Shown: positions 22,058-33,358, numbered from the stretch's first letter. The stretch: DNA of 64,000 nucleotides from Polynucleobacter hirudinilacicola (GCF_002192535.1 NZ_NAIA01000003.1:341954-405953), one strand, 5' to 3'. The notes: generated by a model not told the origin, from the sequence alone. Numbers and translations are program-made.

Positions 22058-24402
22058 ACTTTCTGATCTCACCTTTTCGTATCCCATCCCGTCTAGTAGC
22101 CCAGCTTTTGTTGGTCATTTCTGTCGCACTCAGTTTGCATGTGTATGCAGCTGAATCTTTCGTCGTTAGGGATATTCGCGTAGAGGGATTGCAGCGCGTT
22201 GAGCCAGGTACGGTCTTTAGTTATCTGTCTGTGCAAGTTGGAGATACTTTCACAGAAGAAAAGGGTGGGGAAGCAATTAGGGCTTTGTATAGCACTGGTT
22301 TTTTTAGAGACGTACAAATTCAGGCTCAGGGTAACGTTCTGATTGTGATTGTTGAAGAGCGCCCAACAGTTTCTCGTATTGAATTTACTGGAATGAAGGA
22401 GTTTGACCAAGAGATTGTACGAAAGTCATTGAAGGCTGTGGGCGTGTCAGAAGCACGTTTTTATGACAAGGCCTTAATTGATAAGGCCGAACAAGAACTT
22501 AAACGTCAGTATGTCGGAAAGGGTATGTATGCGGCTGAAGTAGTAGCTACAGTTACCCCGCTTGAGCGTAATCAAGTAGCCATTTATTTTAATATTGATG
22601 AAGGTCCTGTTGCCAAAATTCAAGAGGTCAATTTCATCGGTAACGAGGCATTTAGCGAGAGTACCCTCAAGGGAGAGATGCAGCTTAAAACTGGTGGTTG
22701 GTTATCCTGGTATAGCAAAGATAACTTGTATTCCAAGCAAAAGCTGACTGCTGACTTGGAAACTATTCGCTCTTATTATTTGAATCGTGGATATCTTGAG
22801 TTTGTTATTGAATCCACCCAGGTATCGATCACTCCGGATAAAAAAGGCATTTACCTCACTATCAGTATTAATGAGGGTAAAAAGTTCACAGTAAAAGATG
22901 TTCGTATAGCTGGCGATGCTTTAGGTAAAGAGGCCGAGTTAATGCAGTTGGTTACGCTAAAGCCTGGCGATACTTTTTCTTCTGCGAAATTGACGGAGAG
23001 CACCAAGGCAATCGCCGAGATTTTAGGTTCATATGGCTATGCTTTTGCAACCATTAATCCACAGCCTGATGTGCGTCGTGACAAGTCAGAGGTTGATTTA
23101 ACGTTGGTGGTTGACCCAGGACGTCGAATCTATGTTCGTCAAGTAGCTATTTCTGGTAACGCAAAAACTCGCGACATTGTGATTCGTCGAGAAATGCGTC
23201 AGTTTGAAAGCTCTTGGTTTGATAGTGACAAGATCGATTTATCTAAAAAGCGTTTGGGTCGCATGGGTTACTTTACCGAGACCGATATCACTACCGAGGA
23301 TGTCCCCGGATCTCCTGACCAGGTGGATGTGAAGGTAAAGGTTACTGAAAAGCCCACTGGCGCGGTAACGATTGGTGCTGGTTTTTCATCTACAGAAAAG
23401 TTAATTCTGTCAGCGGGTATTAATCAAGAGAATGCATTTGGTACAGGCACGGCAGTTGGCTTAAATTTTTCTTTAGGAAAGATTAATCAAAATCTCACCC
23501 TATCTAATTACGATCCATACTTTACTGAAGATGGTATTAGTCGCTACACCGACTTGTTCTACCGGTCTTCAAAGCCTCTTTATTATGTTGGCGATACCAA
23601 TTATCAAATTAAGTCCGTTGGCTCAAACCTTAAGTTTGGTGTTCCTTATACTGAAGTGGATCGAATTTTCTTTGGAACGGGTCTTGAGGCTTATCAGATT
23701 CAAACTACATCGAATACTCCTCAACCTTATTTAAGTTATGCGCAAAGCTATGGCATTGCACCACCGGGATATCCTGGAACGCTGACTACCTATAACATTC
23801 CATTGACCGCAGGTTGGTCTCGCGATGGTCGCGATAGTGCCTTGATTCCTTCCGCAGGTTCTTTGCAGCAGTTGTCTGCAGAAGTAGGCACCCCGGCAGG
23901 TAATATGACTTTCTATCGTTTGTTCGGGCAGTATCAAAAGTACCATTCATTCTCAAAAGGAAATATTCTGTCCTTTAATGGTGAGGTTGGTTACGGTGAG
24001 GCTTATGGAAGTAATCCATTCCCAATTACCAAAAACTACTATGTTGGCGGCATCGGTTCTGTGCGTGGATATTCGCCCGGATCGCTTGGACCACAGTTCT
24101 ACAACACGACACTTGGTATCAACCAGCCAACAGGCGGGCAATCGAAGATCGTAACCAATGTGGAATATACCGTTCCAGTTCCTGGCTCAGGTATTGATAA
24201 GACATTGCGTACTTTTGCGTTTATCGATGGCGGTAATGCCTTTGGAGAGAATATCAATCTCGTTTTGAGTTATTCTTATGGATTGGGTATATCATGGATT
24301 TCACCCTTGGGACCGCTCAAGTTTAGCTACGGTATACCGTATAAGCCGTATCCAACTGCTAACGTGCAGCGTTTACAGTTCCAAGTTGGTACAGCGTTCT
24401 AA
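22054..24402 (+). CDS. bamA: Outer membrane protein assembly factor BamA
   Basis: Central outer-membrane pore of the BAM complex that folds and inserts beta-barrel proteins. The 782-residue protein has an N-terminal signal peptide (cleavage likely after the ALSLHVYA region, about residue 32), five POTRA domains (about 35-430) and a C-terminal 16-strand barrel ending in phenylalanine. The barrel contains the conserved VRGY motif of loop 6 (GGIGSVRGYSPGSLGP, about residues 667-682). The start is TTG, overlapping the rseP stop (TTGA), which implies translational coupling. Confidence 0.97.
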   Translation: MNFLISPFRIPSRLVAQLLLVISVALSLHVYAAESFVVRDIRVEGLQRVEPGTVFSYLSVQVGDTFTEEKGGEAIRALYSTGFFRDVQIQAQGNVLIVIVEERPTVSRIEFTGMKEFDQEIVRKSLKAVGVSEARFYDKALIDKAEQELKRQYVGKGMYAAEVVATVTPLERNQVAIYFNIDEGPVAKIQEVNFIGNEAFSESTLKGEMQLKTGGWLSWYSKDNLYSKQKLTADLETIRSYYLNRGYLEFVIESTQVSITPDKKGIYLTISINEGKKFTVKDVRIAGDALGKEAELMQLVTLKPGDTFSSAKLTESTKAIAEILGSYGYAFATINPQPDVRRDKSEVDLTLVVDPGRRIYVRQVAISGNAKTRDIVIRREMRQFESSWFDSDKIDLSKKRLGRMGYFTETDITTEDVPGSPDQVDVKVKVTEKPTGAVTIGAGFSSTEKLILSAGINQENAFGTGTAVGLNFSLGKINQNLTLSNYDPYFTEDGISRYTDLFYRSSKPLYYVGDTNYQIKSVGSNLKFGVPYTEVDRIFFGTGLEAYQIQTTSNTPQPYLSYAQSYGIAPPGYPGTLTTYNIPLTAGWSRDGRDSALIPSAGSLQQLSAEVGTPAGNMTFYRLFGQYQKYHSFSKGNILSFNGEVGYGEAYGSNPFPITKNYYVGGIGSVRGYSPGSLGPQFYNTTLGINQPTGGQSKIVTNVEYTVPVPGSGIDKTLRTFAFIDGGNAFGENINLVLSYSYGLGISWISPLGPLKFSYGIPYKPYPTANVQRLQFQVGTAF

Positions 24403-24420
24403 TTGTTTGAGGAAAGTTTT

Positions 24421-24948
24421 ATGAAGTTTTATCATTTTTCTAAATGCATTCAAATCGGTTTAGTTGCTACGCTAGCAACGATGTCAGCCGCACAAGTCTA
24501 TGCACAAGATGCGGGTACTCGTGTAGCGGTTGTGAACTCTGAAAAAGTATTTAATGAGTCCAATCTGGCAAAGGCAATGCAAACCCGTTTGCAAAATGAA
24601 TTCACTAAGCGCCAAAATGATTTGCGTGACAGTGCACAAAAGATTAAATCAGCAGCTGAAAAATTAGATCGTGATGCTGCAGTCATGAATGAGGCAGAGC
24701 GTATTCGTCGTCAACGTGAGTTGGCTGATCAAGATCGTGAATTACAACGTAAGCAACGCGAATTCACAGAAGATCTTAATCAGCGTACGTTTGAAGAGCG
24801 CGCCAAGATTGCTGAAAAAGCAAACCTAGTGTTACGCCAAATTGCTGAACAAAGAAAAATTGACGTCATTGTTCAAGAAGCAGCTTATGTTAGCCCTAAG
24901 GCCGATGTAACTGATGATGTCATCAAGGCTTTGAATAGTCTTAAGTAA
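24421..24948 (+). CDS. skp: OmpH/Skp family periplasmic chaperone
   Basis: Periplasmic chaperone that holds unfolded outer-membrane proteins on their way to BamA. The product has 175 residues, with an N-terminal signal peptide ending near AQVYA-QDAG (about residue 29) and a long charged helical hairpin (about 55-130) typical of Skp. I took the ATG at 24421, which has GAGGAAAG directly upstream, rather than an in-frame TTG at 24403. It lies between bamA and lpxD as in most Gram-negatives. Confidence 0.94.
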   Translation: MKFYHFSKCIQIGLVATLATMSAAQVYAQDAGTRVAVVNSEKVFNESNLAKAMQTRLQNEFTKRQNDLRDSAQKIKSAAEKLDRDAAVMNEAERIRRQRELADQDRELQRKQREFTEDLNQRTFEERAKIAEKANLVLRQIAEQRKIDVIVQEAAYVSPKADVTDDVIKALNSLK

Positions 24949-24953
24949 GTTTT

Positions 24954-26021
24954 ATGCCCACCGCCATCGAGCTGGCCGAACAGTTTCAAGCAAGCTTGGT
25001 GGGGGAGGCCTCCACAGCATTTATCGGACTCGCCCCTTTAGAACAGGCGCAGCCCAACCAAATCTCCTTTCTTTCTAATCCACTGTATCGCCAGCAGGCG
25101 AGTGATAGCGCAGCGGGTGCATTGATTGTTAATAAAGCTGATTTAGAGTTCTTGCAGGCAAATCCGACTGAGAACACTTCGAAACGGGTTTACTTTGTTG
25201 CTCAAAATCCTTACGCAACTTTTGCCAAAATCGCCCAGTATTTTGCAAAAGCAAGTGCGCCAAAATATGCCCCAGGAATCCATCCAAGCGCCGTAATAGA
25301 TGCCACGGCAACGATTCCTGCTTCATGCCATATTGGCCCTTTTGTGCAGATTGGCGCTGGAGTAAAACTAGGTGAGCGCGTGGCAATTTTAGGTAACACT
25401 AGCGTCGCAATGAATACCGAGATTGCAAGCGATACGCTGATTTACCCCTCGGCGTCTATTTACCATGAGACTCAAATTGGCGAGCGCTGCATTATTCACA
25501 GTGGTGCCGTTATTGGTGCAGATGGCTTCGGATTTGCTCCAGATTTTTCTGCTAGCGGTGGTGAGTGGGTCAAGATCCCGCAAACTGGTCGGGTAGTCAT
25601 TGGTGATGATGTAGAGATTGGTGCATCAACTACGATTGACCGTGGCGCGATGAGTGACACCATGATTGGCGCTGGAACAAAAATAGATAATCAAGTGCAA
25701 ATTGCGCACAATGTCCTTATTGGCAAGTGCTGTGTGATTGCCGGATGCGCTGCTATTTCAGGTAGTACAAAAATCGGTCATTTCTGCATCATTGGCGGAG
25801 CAGCCAATTTTGCAGGACATCTTACTATCGCCGATAGAACCACCGTTTCGGGCAATACCTCCATCATTCGCTCTATTACTGAGCCAGGACAGCATTTCAC
25901 GGGGGTTTACCCCTCGATGCCCCACAGTGCTTGGGAGAAAAATGCTGCCATTTTGCGTGGCCTAGATAAAATACGTCAACGCTTGCGTTTGTTGGACAAA
26001 GGCAAGCATTCAGAGTCATAG
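24954..26021 (+). CDS. lpxD: UDP-3-O-(3-hydroxyacyl)glucosamine N-acyltransferase
   Basis: Third step of lipid A synthesis: adds the second hydroxyacyl chain to UDP-glucosamine. The 355-residue protein has the N-terminal uridine-binding domain (about 1-100), a left-handed parallel beta-helix of hexapeptide repeats (about 105-310) with catalytic His in QIAHNV (about 245-250), and a C-terminal helix. It is grouped with fabZ, lpxA and lpxB. Confidence 0.97.
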   Translation: MPTAIELAEQFQASLVGEASTAFIGLAPLEQAQPNQISFLSNPLYRQQASDSAAGALIVNKADLEFLQANPTENTSKRVYFVAQNPYATFAKIAQYFAKASAPKYAPGIHPSAVIDATATIPASCHIGPFVQIGAGVKLGERVAILGNTSVAMNTEIASDTLIYPSASIYHETQIGERCIIHSGAVIGADGFGFAPDFSASGGEWVKIPQTGRVVIGDDVEIGASTTIDRGAMSDTMIGAGTKIDNQVQIAHNVLIGKCCVIAGCAAISGSTKIGHFCIIGGAANFAGHLTIADRTTVSGNTSIIRSITEPGQHFTGVYPSMPHSAWEKNAAILRGLDKIRQRLRLLDKGKHSES

Positions 26022-26062
26022 AGCTCTTGGAAATTTCATATTCACTTTTAAGCAGGTAATTT

Positions 26063-26512
26063 ATGAGTAAAACTAATGCGATCGATATCAATAAGATTCT
26101 GAAGTTATTGCCGCATCGCTATCCGTTTTTATTAGTCGATCGCGTGCTTGAAATTACTCCTCGTGAAACGATTACCGCTCTCAAGAATGTAACGATGAAT
26201 GAGCCATTCTTTCAGGGGCATTTTCCAGATTTTCCAGTAATGCCAGGCGTTCTCATTATTGAAGCACTAGCTCAGACTGCTGCCTTGCTGACATTTTCAG
26301 AAGAGCGTGCCGAAGACGCTATCTATTACTTTGCTGGTATTGATGGTGCGCGTTTTAAAAAGCCAGTATTGCCAGGTGACCAGTTGATTATGACTGCCAA
26401 GCTAGAGCGGGGACGTGCAGGCATCTATAAGTTTGCTGTTCAGGCAACTGTAGATGGTGAGATTGCTGCTGAAGGAAATATTACCTGTGCAGTTCGTTCG
26501 AAAGGTGCGTAA
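26063..26512 (+). CDS. fabZ: 3-hydroxyacyl-ACP dehydratase FabZ
   Basis: Dehydrates 3-hydroxyacyl-ACP in fatty acid elongation. The 149-residue hot-dog fold protein shows [14 protein letters not shown] (about 14-27), the catalytic His in [11 protein letters not shown] (about 53-63) and the catalytic Glu in LIIEALAQ (about 65-72). The stop overlaps the lpxA start (TAATG). It competes with LpxA/LpxD for hydroxyacyl-ACP, which explains the conserved linkage. Confidence 0.98.
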   Translation: MSKTNAIDINKILKLLPHRYPFLLVDRVLEITPRETITALKNVTMNEPFFQGHFPDFPVMPGVLIIEALAQTAALLTFSEERAEDAIYYFAGIDGARFKKPVLPGDQLIMTAKLERGRAGIYKFAVQATVDGEIAAEGNITCAVRSKGA

Positions 26513-27309
26513 TGAATCAGATTCATGCATCAGCCGTTGTTGATAGCAAAGCCGAGCTGGCTGGCGATGTTGAGATTGGTCCATATTCTGTCATCGGCCC
26601 CAATGTAAAGATTGGCGCCGGCACAAAAGTGGGCTCACATACCGTCATCGAGGGTTACACTACGATCGGCAAAGATAATCATTTTGCCCATTTCGCCTCA
26701 ATTGGTGGCGCCCCTCAGGATATGAAATATCGTGGCGAGCCTACTCAACTCATTATTGGTGATCGAAATACCATCCGAGAATTTACAACCATTCACACTG
26801 GTACGGCGCAGGATGTCGGCATCACTCGTATTGGTAGCGATAACTGGATCATGTCTTATGTGCATATTGCACATGACTGCCAAGTCGGTAATCACACTAT
26901 TTTCTCTAGTAATGCTCAAATTGCAGGTCATGTCCAAGTGGAAGACTGGGCCATTATGGGCGGCATGTCTGGAGTTCATCAATTTGTCCGTATTGGACAG
27001 CATGTCATGCTTGGTGGGGCTTCTGTTTTAGTTCAAGATATTCCGCCGTTTGTCATTGCTGCTGGCGATAAGGCTACTCCACACGGTATTAACGTTGAGG
27101 GTCTAAAGCGCCGTGGGTTCTCCAGTGAAACAATTTCTGCATTACGTCAGGCCTATAAGGTTCTCTACAAGGATGGCTTAAGTTTTGAGGATGCTAAGGT
27201 AGAAATCAAAAAAATGATTACTGCAAATGCAGCCGATGTTGCCACTACGGAAAAACTGACCCAGTTTCATGATTTTATTGCCGCCTCTACGCGCGGCATC
27301 ATTCGGTAA
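26512..27309 (+). CDS. lpxA: UDP-N-acetylglucosamine acyltransferase
   Basis: First step of lipid A synthesis: transfers a hydroxyacyl chain from ACP to UDP-GlcNAc. The 265-residue trimeric beta-helix protein begins with [13 protein letters not shown] and has hexapeptide repeats over about 4-190. The catalytic His is in [11 protein letters not shown] (about 118-128), and the C-terminal helical region has GLKRRGFS (about 197-204). Translation is coupled to fabZ. Confidence 0.98.
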   Translation: MNQIHASAVVDSKAELAGDVEIGPYSVIGPNVKIGAGTKVGSHTVIEGYTTIGKDNHFAHFASIGGAPQDMKYRGEPTQLIIGDRNTIREFTTIHTGTAQDVGITRIGSDNWIMSYVHIAHDCQVGNHTIFSSNAQIAGHVQVEDWAIMGGMSGVHQFVRIGQHVMLGGASVLVQDIPPFVIAAGDKATPHGINVEGLKRRGFSSETISALRQAYKVLYKDGLSFEDAKVEIKKMITANAADVATTEKLTQFHDFIAASTRGIIR

Positions 27310-27318
27310 GGTTCTGCT

Positions 27319-28524
27319 TTGCCTAAGTTAGCTTGTGTGGCTGGCGAACCTTCTGGTGATTTACTTGCTGCACCAGTACTTAGTGCCTTAAATCAAATTC
27401 CGGATATGGCTGGCTTAGAGGTTTATGGCATTGGGGGTCCTCGTATGCAAGCTGAGGGCATGCGCTCTGATTGGCCGATGGAGACCTTGAGTGTTCGGGG
27501 TTACGTTGAGGCAATTCAACAGCTTCCCGCCATTCTTAAGCTTCGTAAAGAGCTCATCCAAAATCTGATGGGTGAGAGGCGCCCCGACGTTTATTTGGGA
27601 ATCGATGCGCCGGATTTTAATTTAGGCGTAGAGCTGCAATTGCGTAAAGTAGGTATTCCGACCTTACATTTTGTTTCTCCATCCATTTGGGCGTGGAGAG
27701 CGGGGCGCATTAAGAAAATTTCTCAAGCTGTCGAGCGAATGTTATGTATTTTTCCGTTCGAAACTGAGATTTACGATCGTGCAGGTGTGGCATCAACCTA
27801 TGTAGGTCACCCTCTTGCAAGTGAAATTCCACTTGAGCCAAATGCAAATCAGGCTCGAGAAAAAATTACGAATATACAAAAGCTCCCCAGCGATACGCTT
27901 GATGGAATGGTGATTGCCGTTTTACCAGGTAGTCGTAGTTCAGAGATTGAATTGATAGCGCCGGTCTTTTTTGAAACGATAGAGCTGCTAGCAGAACGGC
28001 TCAAGGGTCACAAGCTCCATTTTTTGATTCCAGTAGCAACGCCAAGACTACGTGCGCCCCTCGAAGAGCTTCTCATTAAGACTAAAACCAAAAATCCAGA
28101 TATTGAGATTCATTTACTTGATGGTATGGCGGATGAAGTATTAGAAGCCTCTGATGTAGTACTGATTGCCAGTGGCACAGCCACCTTACAGGCAGCCTTA
28201 TGGAAAAAGCCAATGGTGATTTCTTATAAGGTACCCTGGCTTACTGCGCAAATCATGAAGCGCCAAGGGTACCTGCCTTATGTAGGATTGCCCAATATCT
28301 TATGTGGTGAGTTTGTAGTACCAGAGCTCTTGCAAGATGATGCTACTCCTCAAAAATTGGCCAAGGCATTGCAAGTGTGGTTAGACAATCCCGGAAAAGT
28401 TGCCGAGCTAAAAGCACGCTTTGCACAAATGCACGAGACACTTCGTCGACCAACTGGCCTTTTGGTTGCGCAAGCGGTTGCTCAAACCATTGCTAATAGT
28501 CGTCAGAAAAGAGTCAATTCGTGA
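27319..28524 (+). CDS. lpxB: Lipid A disaccharide synthase
   Basis: Inverting glycosyltransferase (family GT19) that joins UDP-2,3-diacylglucosamine and lipid X. The 401-residue protein has the N-terminal GEPSGD motif (about 8-13), the GIDAPDFN motif (about 94-101) and VSPSIWAWR (about 119-127). The start is TTG (ttgcctaag) nine bases after lpxA; the stop overlaps the GTG of rnhB. Confidence 0.97.
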   Translation: MPKLACVAGEPSGDLLAAPVLSALNQIPDMAGLEVYGIGGPRMQAEGMRSDWPMETLSVRGYVEAIQQLPAILKLRKELIQNLMGERRPDVYLGIDAPDFNLGVELQLRKVGIPTLHFVSPSIWAWRAGRIKKISQAVERMLCIFPFETEIYDRAGVASTYVGHPLASEIPLEPNANQAREKITNIQKLPSDTLDGMVIAVLPGSRSSEIELIAPVFFETIELLAERLKGHKLHFLIPVATPRLRAPLEELLIKTKTKNPDIEIHLLDGMADEVLEASDVVLIASGTATLQAALWKKPMVISYKVPWLTAQIMKRQGYLPYVGLPNILCGEFVVPELLQDDATPQKLAKALQVWLDNPGKVAELKARFAQMHETLRRPTGLLVAQAVAQTIANSRQKRVNS

Positions 28525-29114
28525 GTCTGATTTGGGTCTGTGGTGTTGATGAAGCAGGACGTGGACCGCTTGTTGGATCGGTTGTGGCAGGGGCGGTGGT
28601 GCTTGATCCCAATAATCCAATCGCTGGTTTAAAAGACTCCAAGAAACTGACGGCCGCGCGCCGAGAGTTTCTGTACGAGCAGATTATGGAAAAGGCAAAA
28701 GCCTGGGGTCTTGGTGAGGCCAGCCCTGCAGAGATTGACGATATTAATATTTTGCAAGCCACGATGTTGGCGATGCGTCGTGCCGTTGAGGATTTAACTG
28801 GCAGACTAGGCTCTTGGCCAGATAAAGCCCTGATTGATGGCAATCGTTGCCCTGAGTTACCAATACCTTCTGAGGCAATCATCAAAGGGGATTCTAAAGA
28901 GCAGGCAATTTCAGCGGCATCTATCATTGCAAAAGTAACGCGTGATCGCCAGATGCAAGAATTGCACAATCGCTATCCACAATATGGGTTCGCACAGCAC
29001 ATGGGCTATCCAACTGAAGCTCACTTTGCAGCTTTAAAGGAGTTTGGTATCTGTGATCAGCATCGTAGAAGCTTTTCGCCTGTGCGAAAAGTGCTCGAGG
29101 GTATAGTGAGCTAA
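28521..29114 (+). CDS. rnhB: Ribonuclease HII
   Basis: Removes ribonucleotides from RNA-DNA hybrids. The 197-residue protein has the type 2 RNase H signature [14 protein letters not shown] (about 7-20) with its catalytic Asp-Glu, LKDSKKL (about 38-44), a further Asp in ALIDGN (about 106-111) and [11 protein letters not shown] (about 133-143). The GTG start overlaps the lpxB stop. The lpxA-lpxB-rnhB-methyltransferase order is usual for this group. Confidence 0.96.
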   Translation: MSLIWVCGVDEAGRGPLVGSVVAGAVVLDPNNPIAGLKDSKKLTAARREFLYEQIMEKAKAWGLGEASPAEIDDINILQATMLAMRRAVEDLTGRLGSWPDKALIDGNRCPELPIPSEAIIKGDSKEQAISAASIIAKVTRDRQMQELHNRYPQYGFAQHMGYPTEAHFAALKEFGICDQHRRSFSPVRKVLEGIVS

Positions 29115-29115
29115 C

Positions 29116-29940
29116 ATGAACTTTGATCTCATTACCTCCAAAGAGAATCCTTTATTTAAGGAGATTCGCAATCTCCAAGCGACCGGTTCTAAGGGGCAGA
29201 AGGCAAGACTGGCTAGCGGCCAGGCTTTATTAGAAGGTATTCATCTTGTGCAGACCTGGGTTGGAGATCCTGCTTTGAAGATCCTGCTTACCTCTGAGCT
29301 GGGCCTGAAGAATGTAGAAATCTCACAGGCAGTCTATGAGCATATAGAAATATGTCCAGATACCAAAGTTTACCAACTGGATAGCGCCTTATGGGATTTG
29401 TTAAGTGATCTAGTGAATGCGCCACATATTGCGGGTCTACTAGATCTTCCAAAAGCTTATTTGGCTCCACCACAATCGATCGCAACATTGGATGGCGATG
29501 TTGTCATCTTGGATCGTATTCAGGATGCCGGTAATGTGGGTTCGATATTGCGCACTGCTGCAGCTGCAGGCTTCACCCAAGTGATTACTACAACGGGTTG
29601 TGCGCATTTGTGGTCAAGTAAAGTTCTACGTGCTGGGATGGGCGCACACCGCTTATTGGACTTATATGAGGGTTGGTCTAATCAACAAGCACTGAGTGCG
29701 GTAACTGCGCCGATGTTGGCTGCCACTGCAGATGCAGAAGAAGAGCTCTTCTCACTTAAAAAGGACCTACTCCACCCAGTTGCCTGGATCATGGGCAGCG
29801 AAGGGCAAGGGGTTTCTGAGGATCTTCTGGCTCAAGCTAAAGGGGTATCAATTCCAATAGACCCACGAGTTGAATCCCTTAACGTTTCTACCGCAGCAGC
29901 CGTCTGCTTATTTGAGACGATGCGTGTCAGGCGCAGCTAA
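29116..29940 (+). CDS. TrmH/SpoU family RNA 2'-O-methyltransferase
   Basis: A 274-residue SPOUT-class methyltransferase. An N-terminal substrate-binding domain (about 1-95) is followed by the knotted SAM-binding domain with the three SpoU motifs: LDRIQDAGNVGSILRTAAA (about 136-154), IMGSEGQGVSED (about 225-236) and IPIDPRVESLNVSTAAAV (about 246-263). The closest known class is the rRNA methyltransferases of the RlmB/TsnR type; the exact target nucleotide is not readable. It begins one base after rnhB ends. Confidence 0.9.
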   Translation: MNFDLITSKENPLFKEIRNLQATGSKGQKARLASGQALLEGIHLVQTWVGDPALKILLTSELGLKNVEISQAVYEHIEICPDTKVYQLDSALWDLLSDLVNAPHIAGLLDLPKAYLAPPQSIATLDGDVVILDRIQDAGNVGSILRTAAAAGFTQVITTTGCAHLWSSKVLRAGMGAHRLLDLYEGWSNQQALSAVTAPMLAATADAEEELFSLKKDLLHPVAWIMGSEGQGVSEDLLAQAKGVSIPIDPRVESLNVSTAAAVCLFETMRVRRS

Positions 29941-29946
29941 GTAAAA

Positions 29947-30774
29947 CTAACCCAGTATTGTTTTATCGGATTTGATAGCCTGTAAAACGGTAGTCGCAAT
30001 TTCTTCAATTGACTTACTCGTTGTTAAAACCCAGGGAATGGACTGTTTTTTCATCATCGCAGTCGCTTCATTAATTTCATAGCGACAGTTTTCGAGTTTG
30101 GCGTAATTACTGCCCGGACGACGTTCATTACGAATCTCTGAAAGTCGCTCAGCATCAATCATGAGGCCAAAAATCTTTTGGCGGAACGGTACTAAGTCTT
30201 TAGGTAATTGCCCGCGTTCAAAATCTTCAGGGATCAATGGATAGTTTGCGGCTTTCAATCCATATTGCATTGCTAAGTAAAGGCTGGTCGGTGTTTTTCC
30301 AACCCGTGAGATGCCAACTAGAATCACATCAGCATCCGCAAGATTTTGATTGGATTGCCCATCATCGTGAGCTAAGGAGTAGTTGATAGCCTCGATACGA
30401 TTTTTGTAGGCGTCGGTATCGGCATTGTGGTGCAGCCGGTTCATGGCGTGAGTAGATTTCAAGCCCAAGGCAGCCTCTAGTGGCGCCACAAAAGTTTGGA
30501 ACATATCCAAAATAAGGCCATTCGCCTTAGCGACAATATTGTTGAGTTCCGTATTCACCAAAGTGGTGAATACGATAGGCTGTACCCCATATTTATTGAA
30601 CGCCTGGTTAATGCTGCTAACGGCATCATGAGCCTTATCGACGCTATCCACGAAAGGGATACGGATGTGCTTAAAACTGGCCTCGAATTGGGCCAAAATC
30701 GATTGGCTGAAGTTCTCGGCGGTAATGCCGGTTCCGTCGGAAACAATAAAAACAATACGCATTTCGGTAGACAT
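29947..30774 (-). CDS. ppsR: PEP synthase regulatory protein (kinase/pyrophosphorylase)
   Basis: Bifunctional DUF299 enzyme that inactivates PEP synthase by ADP-dependent phosphorylation and reactivates it with phosphate. The 275-residue protein has the N-terminal VSDGTGITAEN motif (about 11-21) and the P-loop GISRVGKTPTSLYLA (about 153-167). It is divergent from its target ppsA, the usual arrangement. This PpsR is unrelated to the photosynthesis repressor of the same name. Confidence 0.95.
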   Translation of the reverse strand: MSTEMRIVFIVSDGTGITAENFSQSILAQFEASFKHIRIPFVDSVDKAHDAVSSINQAFNKYGVQPIVFTTLVNTELNNIVAKANGLILDMFQTFVAPLEAALGLKSTHAMNRLHHNADTDAYKNRIEAINYSLAHDDGQSNQNLADADVILVGISRVGKTPTSLYLAMQYGLKAANYPLIPEDFERGQLPKDLVPFRQKIFGLMIDAERLSEIRNERRPGSNYAKLENCRYEINEATAMMKKQSIPWVLTTSKSIEEIATTVLQAIKSDKTILG

Positions 30775-30880
30775 GGATTTGGCCTAAGGGGTCAGGGTCA
30801 GCACTACAATAGGATTTATTGAAGTATGCCCCATTTTGAGTGGCTGCCTGACCAGTTTTTCCATCCTTAGAGAGTATTTT

Positions 30881-33286
30881 ATGTCCAACCAACAGCAACA
30901 AAATAGCAGTATGGTAGATGCCTATGTTTTGCCTTTTGAGCAACTTCGCATGACAGATGTTGAATCTGTCGGCGGTAAGAACGCTTCATTGGGTGAGATG
31001 ATTTCTCAGCTGGCTTCAACAGGAGTACGCGTGCCAACTGGTTTTGCTACTACCGCATTAGCATTTCGTGATTTTCTGACGCATAACAACCTGACGGAGC
31101 GCATTCAAAAGCGTTTGGAAGGTTTGAATATTGATGATGTGCGTGCATTAGCTGAAGCTGGTGCTGAAATCCGCAACTGGATTGAGACGGCACCATTTCA
31201 GCCAAAGCTTGAAGAAGAAATTCGTAAGGGATTTGCTGTATTGGATGATTCTGGTAAAGGTTCATTTGCTGTTCGTTCATCTGCCACTGCAGAAGACTTG
31301 CCGGACGCTTCTTTTGCTGGACAGCAAGAAACATTCTTGAACGTTGAAGGTATTGACGATGTTTTAAAGAAGATCCGCGAAGTATTTGCTTCTCTTTATA
31401 ACGATCGCGCAATTTCTTACCGCGTGCACAAGGGCTTTGCCCATGCTGAAGTAGCTTTATCTGCAGGTATTCAGCGCATGGTTCGCTCCGACCTTGGCGC
31501 TGCAGGTGTGATGTTTACTTTGGATACTGAATCAGGCTTTGAAGATGTAGTCTTTATCACTTCAAGCTACGGTTTAGGTGAGACAGTGGTTCAGGGCGCG
31601 GTAAACCCTGATGAGTTTTATGTATTTAAAACCACATTAGCTCAAGATAAAAAAGCAATCATTCGTCGCTCTTTGGGTTCTAAGCTCATTCAGATGCAAT
31701 TTGCACCCAAGGGCTCTGCTGAGAAAGTGCAAACAGTCGATGTCACTCCAGAAAAGCGCAATCGCTTTTCTTTGGAGGATGCTGACATCACTGAATTGGC
31801 TAAGTACGCAGTCATTATTGAAAAACACTATGGCCGTCCAATGGATATCGAGTGGGGTAAAGATGGCCAAGATGGTCGCATCTATATTCTGCAGGCCCGT
31901 CCAGAGACTGTGAAGAGTCAGGCGGCTGGCCAAGTCGAGATGCGCTACAAACTCAAAGGTAGCTCAAAGGTATTGGCAAAAGGTCGTGCGATTGGTCAAA
32001 AGATTGGTGCTGGCCCCGTCAGAATTATTCGTGACCCAAGCGAAATGGATCGCGTTCAGCCAGGCGACGTTTTAGTAGCTGATATGACGGATCCTAACTG
32101 GGAGCCGGTAATGAAGCGTGCCTCTGCCATTGTTACTAACCGTGGTGGACGTACTTGCCACGCTGCAATTATTGCGCGTGAGTTAGGCGTGCCTGCGGTT
32201 GTAGGTTGCGGCGATGCTACCGAGCATTTACAGGATGGCATGATGGTGACTGTTTCTTGTTCCGAAGGTGATGAAGGCCATATTTATGATGGCTTAATCG
32301 AGACTGAGGTGACTGAAGTATCTCGTGGCGTATTGCCAGAGATTCCAGTGAAGATCACCATGAATATTGGCAATCCTCAGTTGGCATTTGATTTCTGCCA
32401 AATTCCTAATGCAGGTGTAGGTCTTGCCCGTCTCGAGTTCATCATTAACAACTACATTGGTGTTCATCCGCGTGCGGTGCTTGAGTATCCAAATATTGAT
32501 CCAGATCTCAAGCGCGCAGTGGAGAGTGTGGCTCGTGGTTATGCTAGCCCGCGCCAGTTCTATGAAGATAAATTGGTTGAGGGTGTAGCAACGATTGCAG
32601 CCGCTTTTTATCCAAAACCGGTGATAGTTCGCCTGTCAGACTTTAAATCCAATGAGTACAAGAAGTTGATTGGCGGCTCACGTTACGAGCCCGATGAAGA
32701 AAATCCAATGCTGGGCTTCCGTGGCGCATCACGTTATGTATCCGAGGATTTTGGTGAAGCCTTTGCCCTTGAGTGCGCTGCAATGAAGCGCGTCCGCGAA
32801 GATATGGGTCTTGATAACGTTGAGATCATGGTTCCATTTGTTCGCACTATCAATCAAGCGAAACGTGTGATTGATATGATGGAGAAATTTGGTCTCAAGC
32901 GTGGTGTGAATGGCTTGCGCCTCATCATGATGTGCGAGATTCCATCGAACGCCATTCTGGCCGATCAATTCCTCGAGTATTTTGATGGTTTCTCTATCGG
33001 CTCTAACGATATGACTCAGCTTACCCTGGGCTTGGATCGTGACTCTGGTATGGAATTGCTTGCAATTGACTTTGATGAGCGTGATCCAGCAGTGGAGTTT
33101 ATGATTGCGCGCTCAATTGATGCTTGCCGCAAGCAAAACAAGTACGTGGGTATCTGCGGCCAAGGCCCATCAGACCACCCAGACTTTGCGCGTTGGTTGG
33201 TAGAGAAGGGTATTACTTCCATCTCATTGAATCCAGATAGCGTAGTCGAAACCTGGGAAATGTTGGGTAAGAGTTTAAAAGCCTAA
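30881..33286 (+). CDS. ppsA: Phosphoenolpyruvate synthase
   Basis: Makes PEP from pyruvate and ATP for gluconeogenesis. The 801-residue protein has an N-terminal ATP-grasp domain ([10 protein letters not shown] near 27-36; [20 protein letters not shown] near 130-149), the swivelling phosphohistidine domain ([14 protein letters not shown], about 423-436) and a C-terminal TIM-barrel PEP domain ([28 protein letters not shown]). I start at ATG 30881, since residues encoded upstream of it do not match the family. Divergent ppsR supports the assignment. Confidence 0.97.
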   Translation: MSNQQQQNSSMVDAYVLPFEQLRMTDVESVGGKNASLGEMISQLASTGVRVPTGFATTALAFRDFLTHNNLTERIQKRLEGLNIDDVRALAEAGAEIRNWIETAPFQPKLEEEIRKGFAVLDDSGKGSFAVRSSATAEDLPDASFAGQQETFLNVEGIDDVLKKIREVFASLYNDRAISYRVHKGFAHAEVALSAGIQRMVRSDLGAAGVMFTLDTESGFEDVVFITSSYGLGETVVQGAVNPDEFYVFKTTLAQDKKAIIRRSLGSKLIQMQFAPKGSAEKVQTVDVTPEKRNRFSLEDADITELAKYAVIIEKHYGRPMDIEWGKDGQDGRIYILQARPETVKSQAAGQVEMRYKLKGSSKVLAKGRAIGQKIGAGPVRIIRDPSEMDRVQPGDVLVADMTDPNWEPVMKRASAIVTNRGGRTCHAAIIARELGVPAVVGCGDATEHLQDGMMVTVSCSEGDEGHIYDGLIETEVTEVSRGVLPEIPVKITMNIGNPQLAFDFCQIPNAGVGLARLEFIINNYIGVHPRAVLEYPNIDPDLKRAVESVARGYASPRQFYEDKLVEGVATIAAAFYPKPVIVRLSDFKSNEYKKLIGGSRYEPDEENPMLGFRGASRYVSEDFGEAFALECAAMKRVREDMGLDNVEIMVPFVRTINQAKRVIDMMEKFGLKRGVNGLRLIMMCEIPSNAILADQFLEYFDGFSIGSNDMTQLTLGLDRDSGMELLAIDFDERDPAVEFMIARSIDACRKQNKYVGICGQGPSDHPDFARWLVEKGITSISLNPDSVVETWEMLGKSLKA

Positions 33287-33311
33287 GCAAGTTACAGTAA
33301 TCAATAGTGTT

Positions 33312-33342
33312 AAAAAAGCCTAGATTGAATCTAGGCTTTTTT
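33312..33342. terminator. Bidirectional terminator between ppsA and the Anbu operon
   Basis: The arms AAAAAAGCCTAGAT and ATCTAGGCTTTTTT pair around a TGA loop. Having A-rich and T-rich flanks on opposite sides lets it end both ppsA and the convergent operon. Confidence 0.88.
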
Positions 33343-33358
33343 ATTGGGGCCACTCAAT

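Noticed and set aside
29947..30774. Taking ppsR at 30 kb as the photosynthesis repressor PpsR.
   Set aside because: It is the DUF299 kinase/pyrophosphorylase of PEP synthase with a P-loop; it has no PAS or helix-turn-helix domain.
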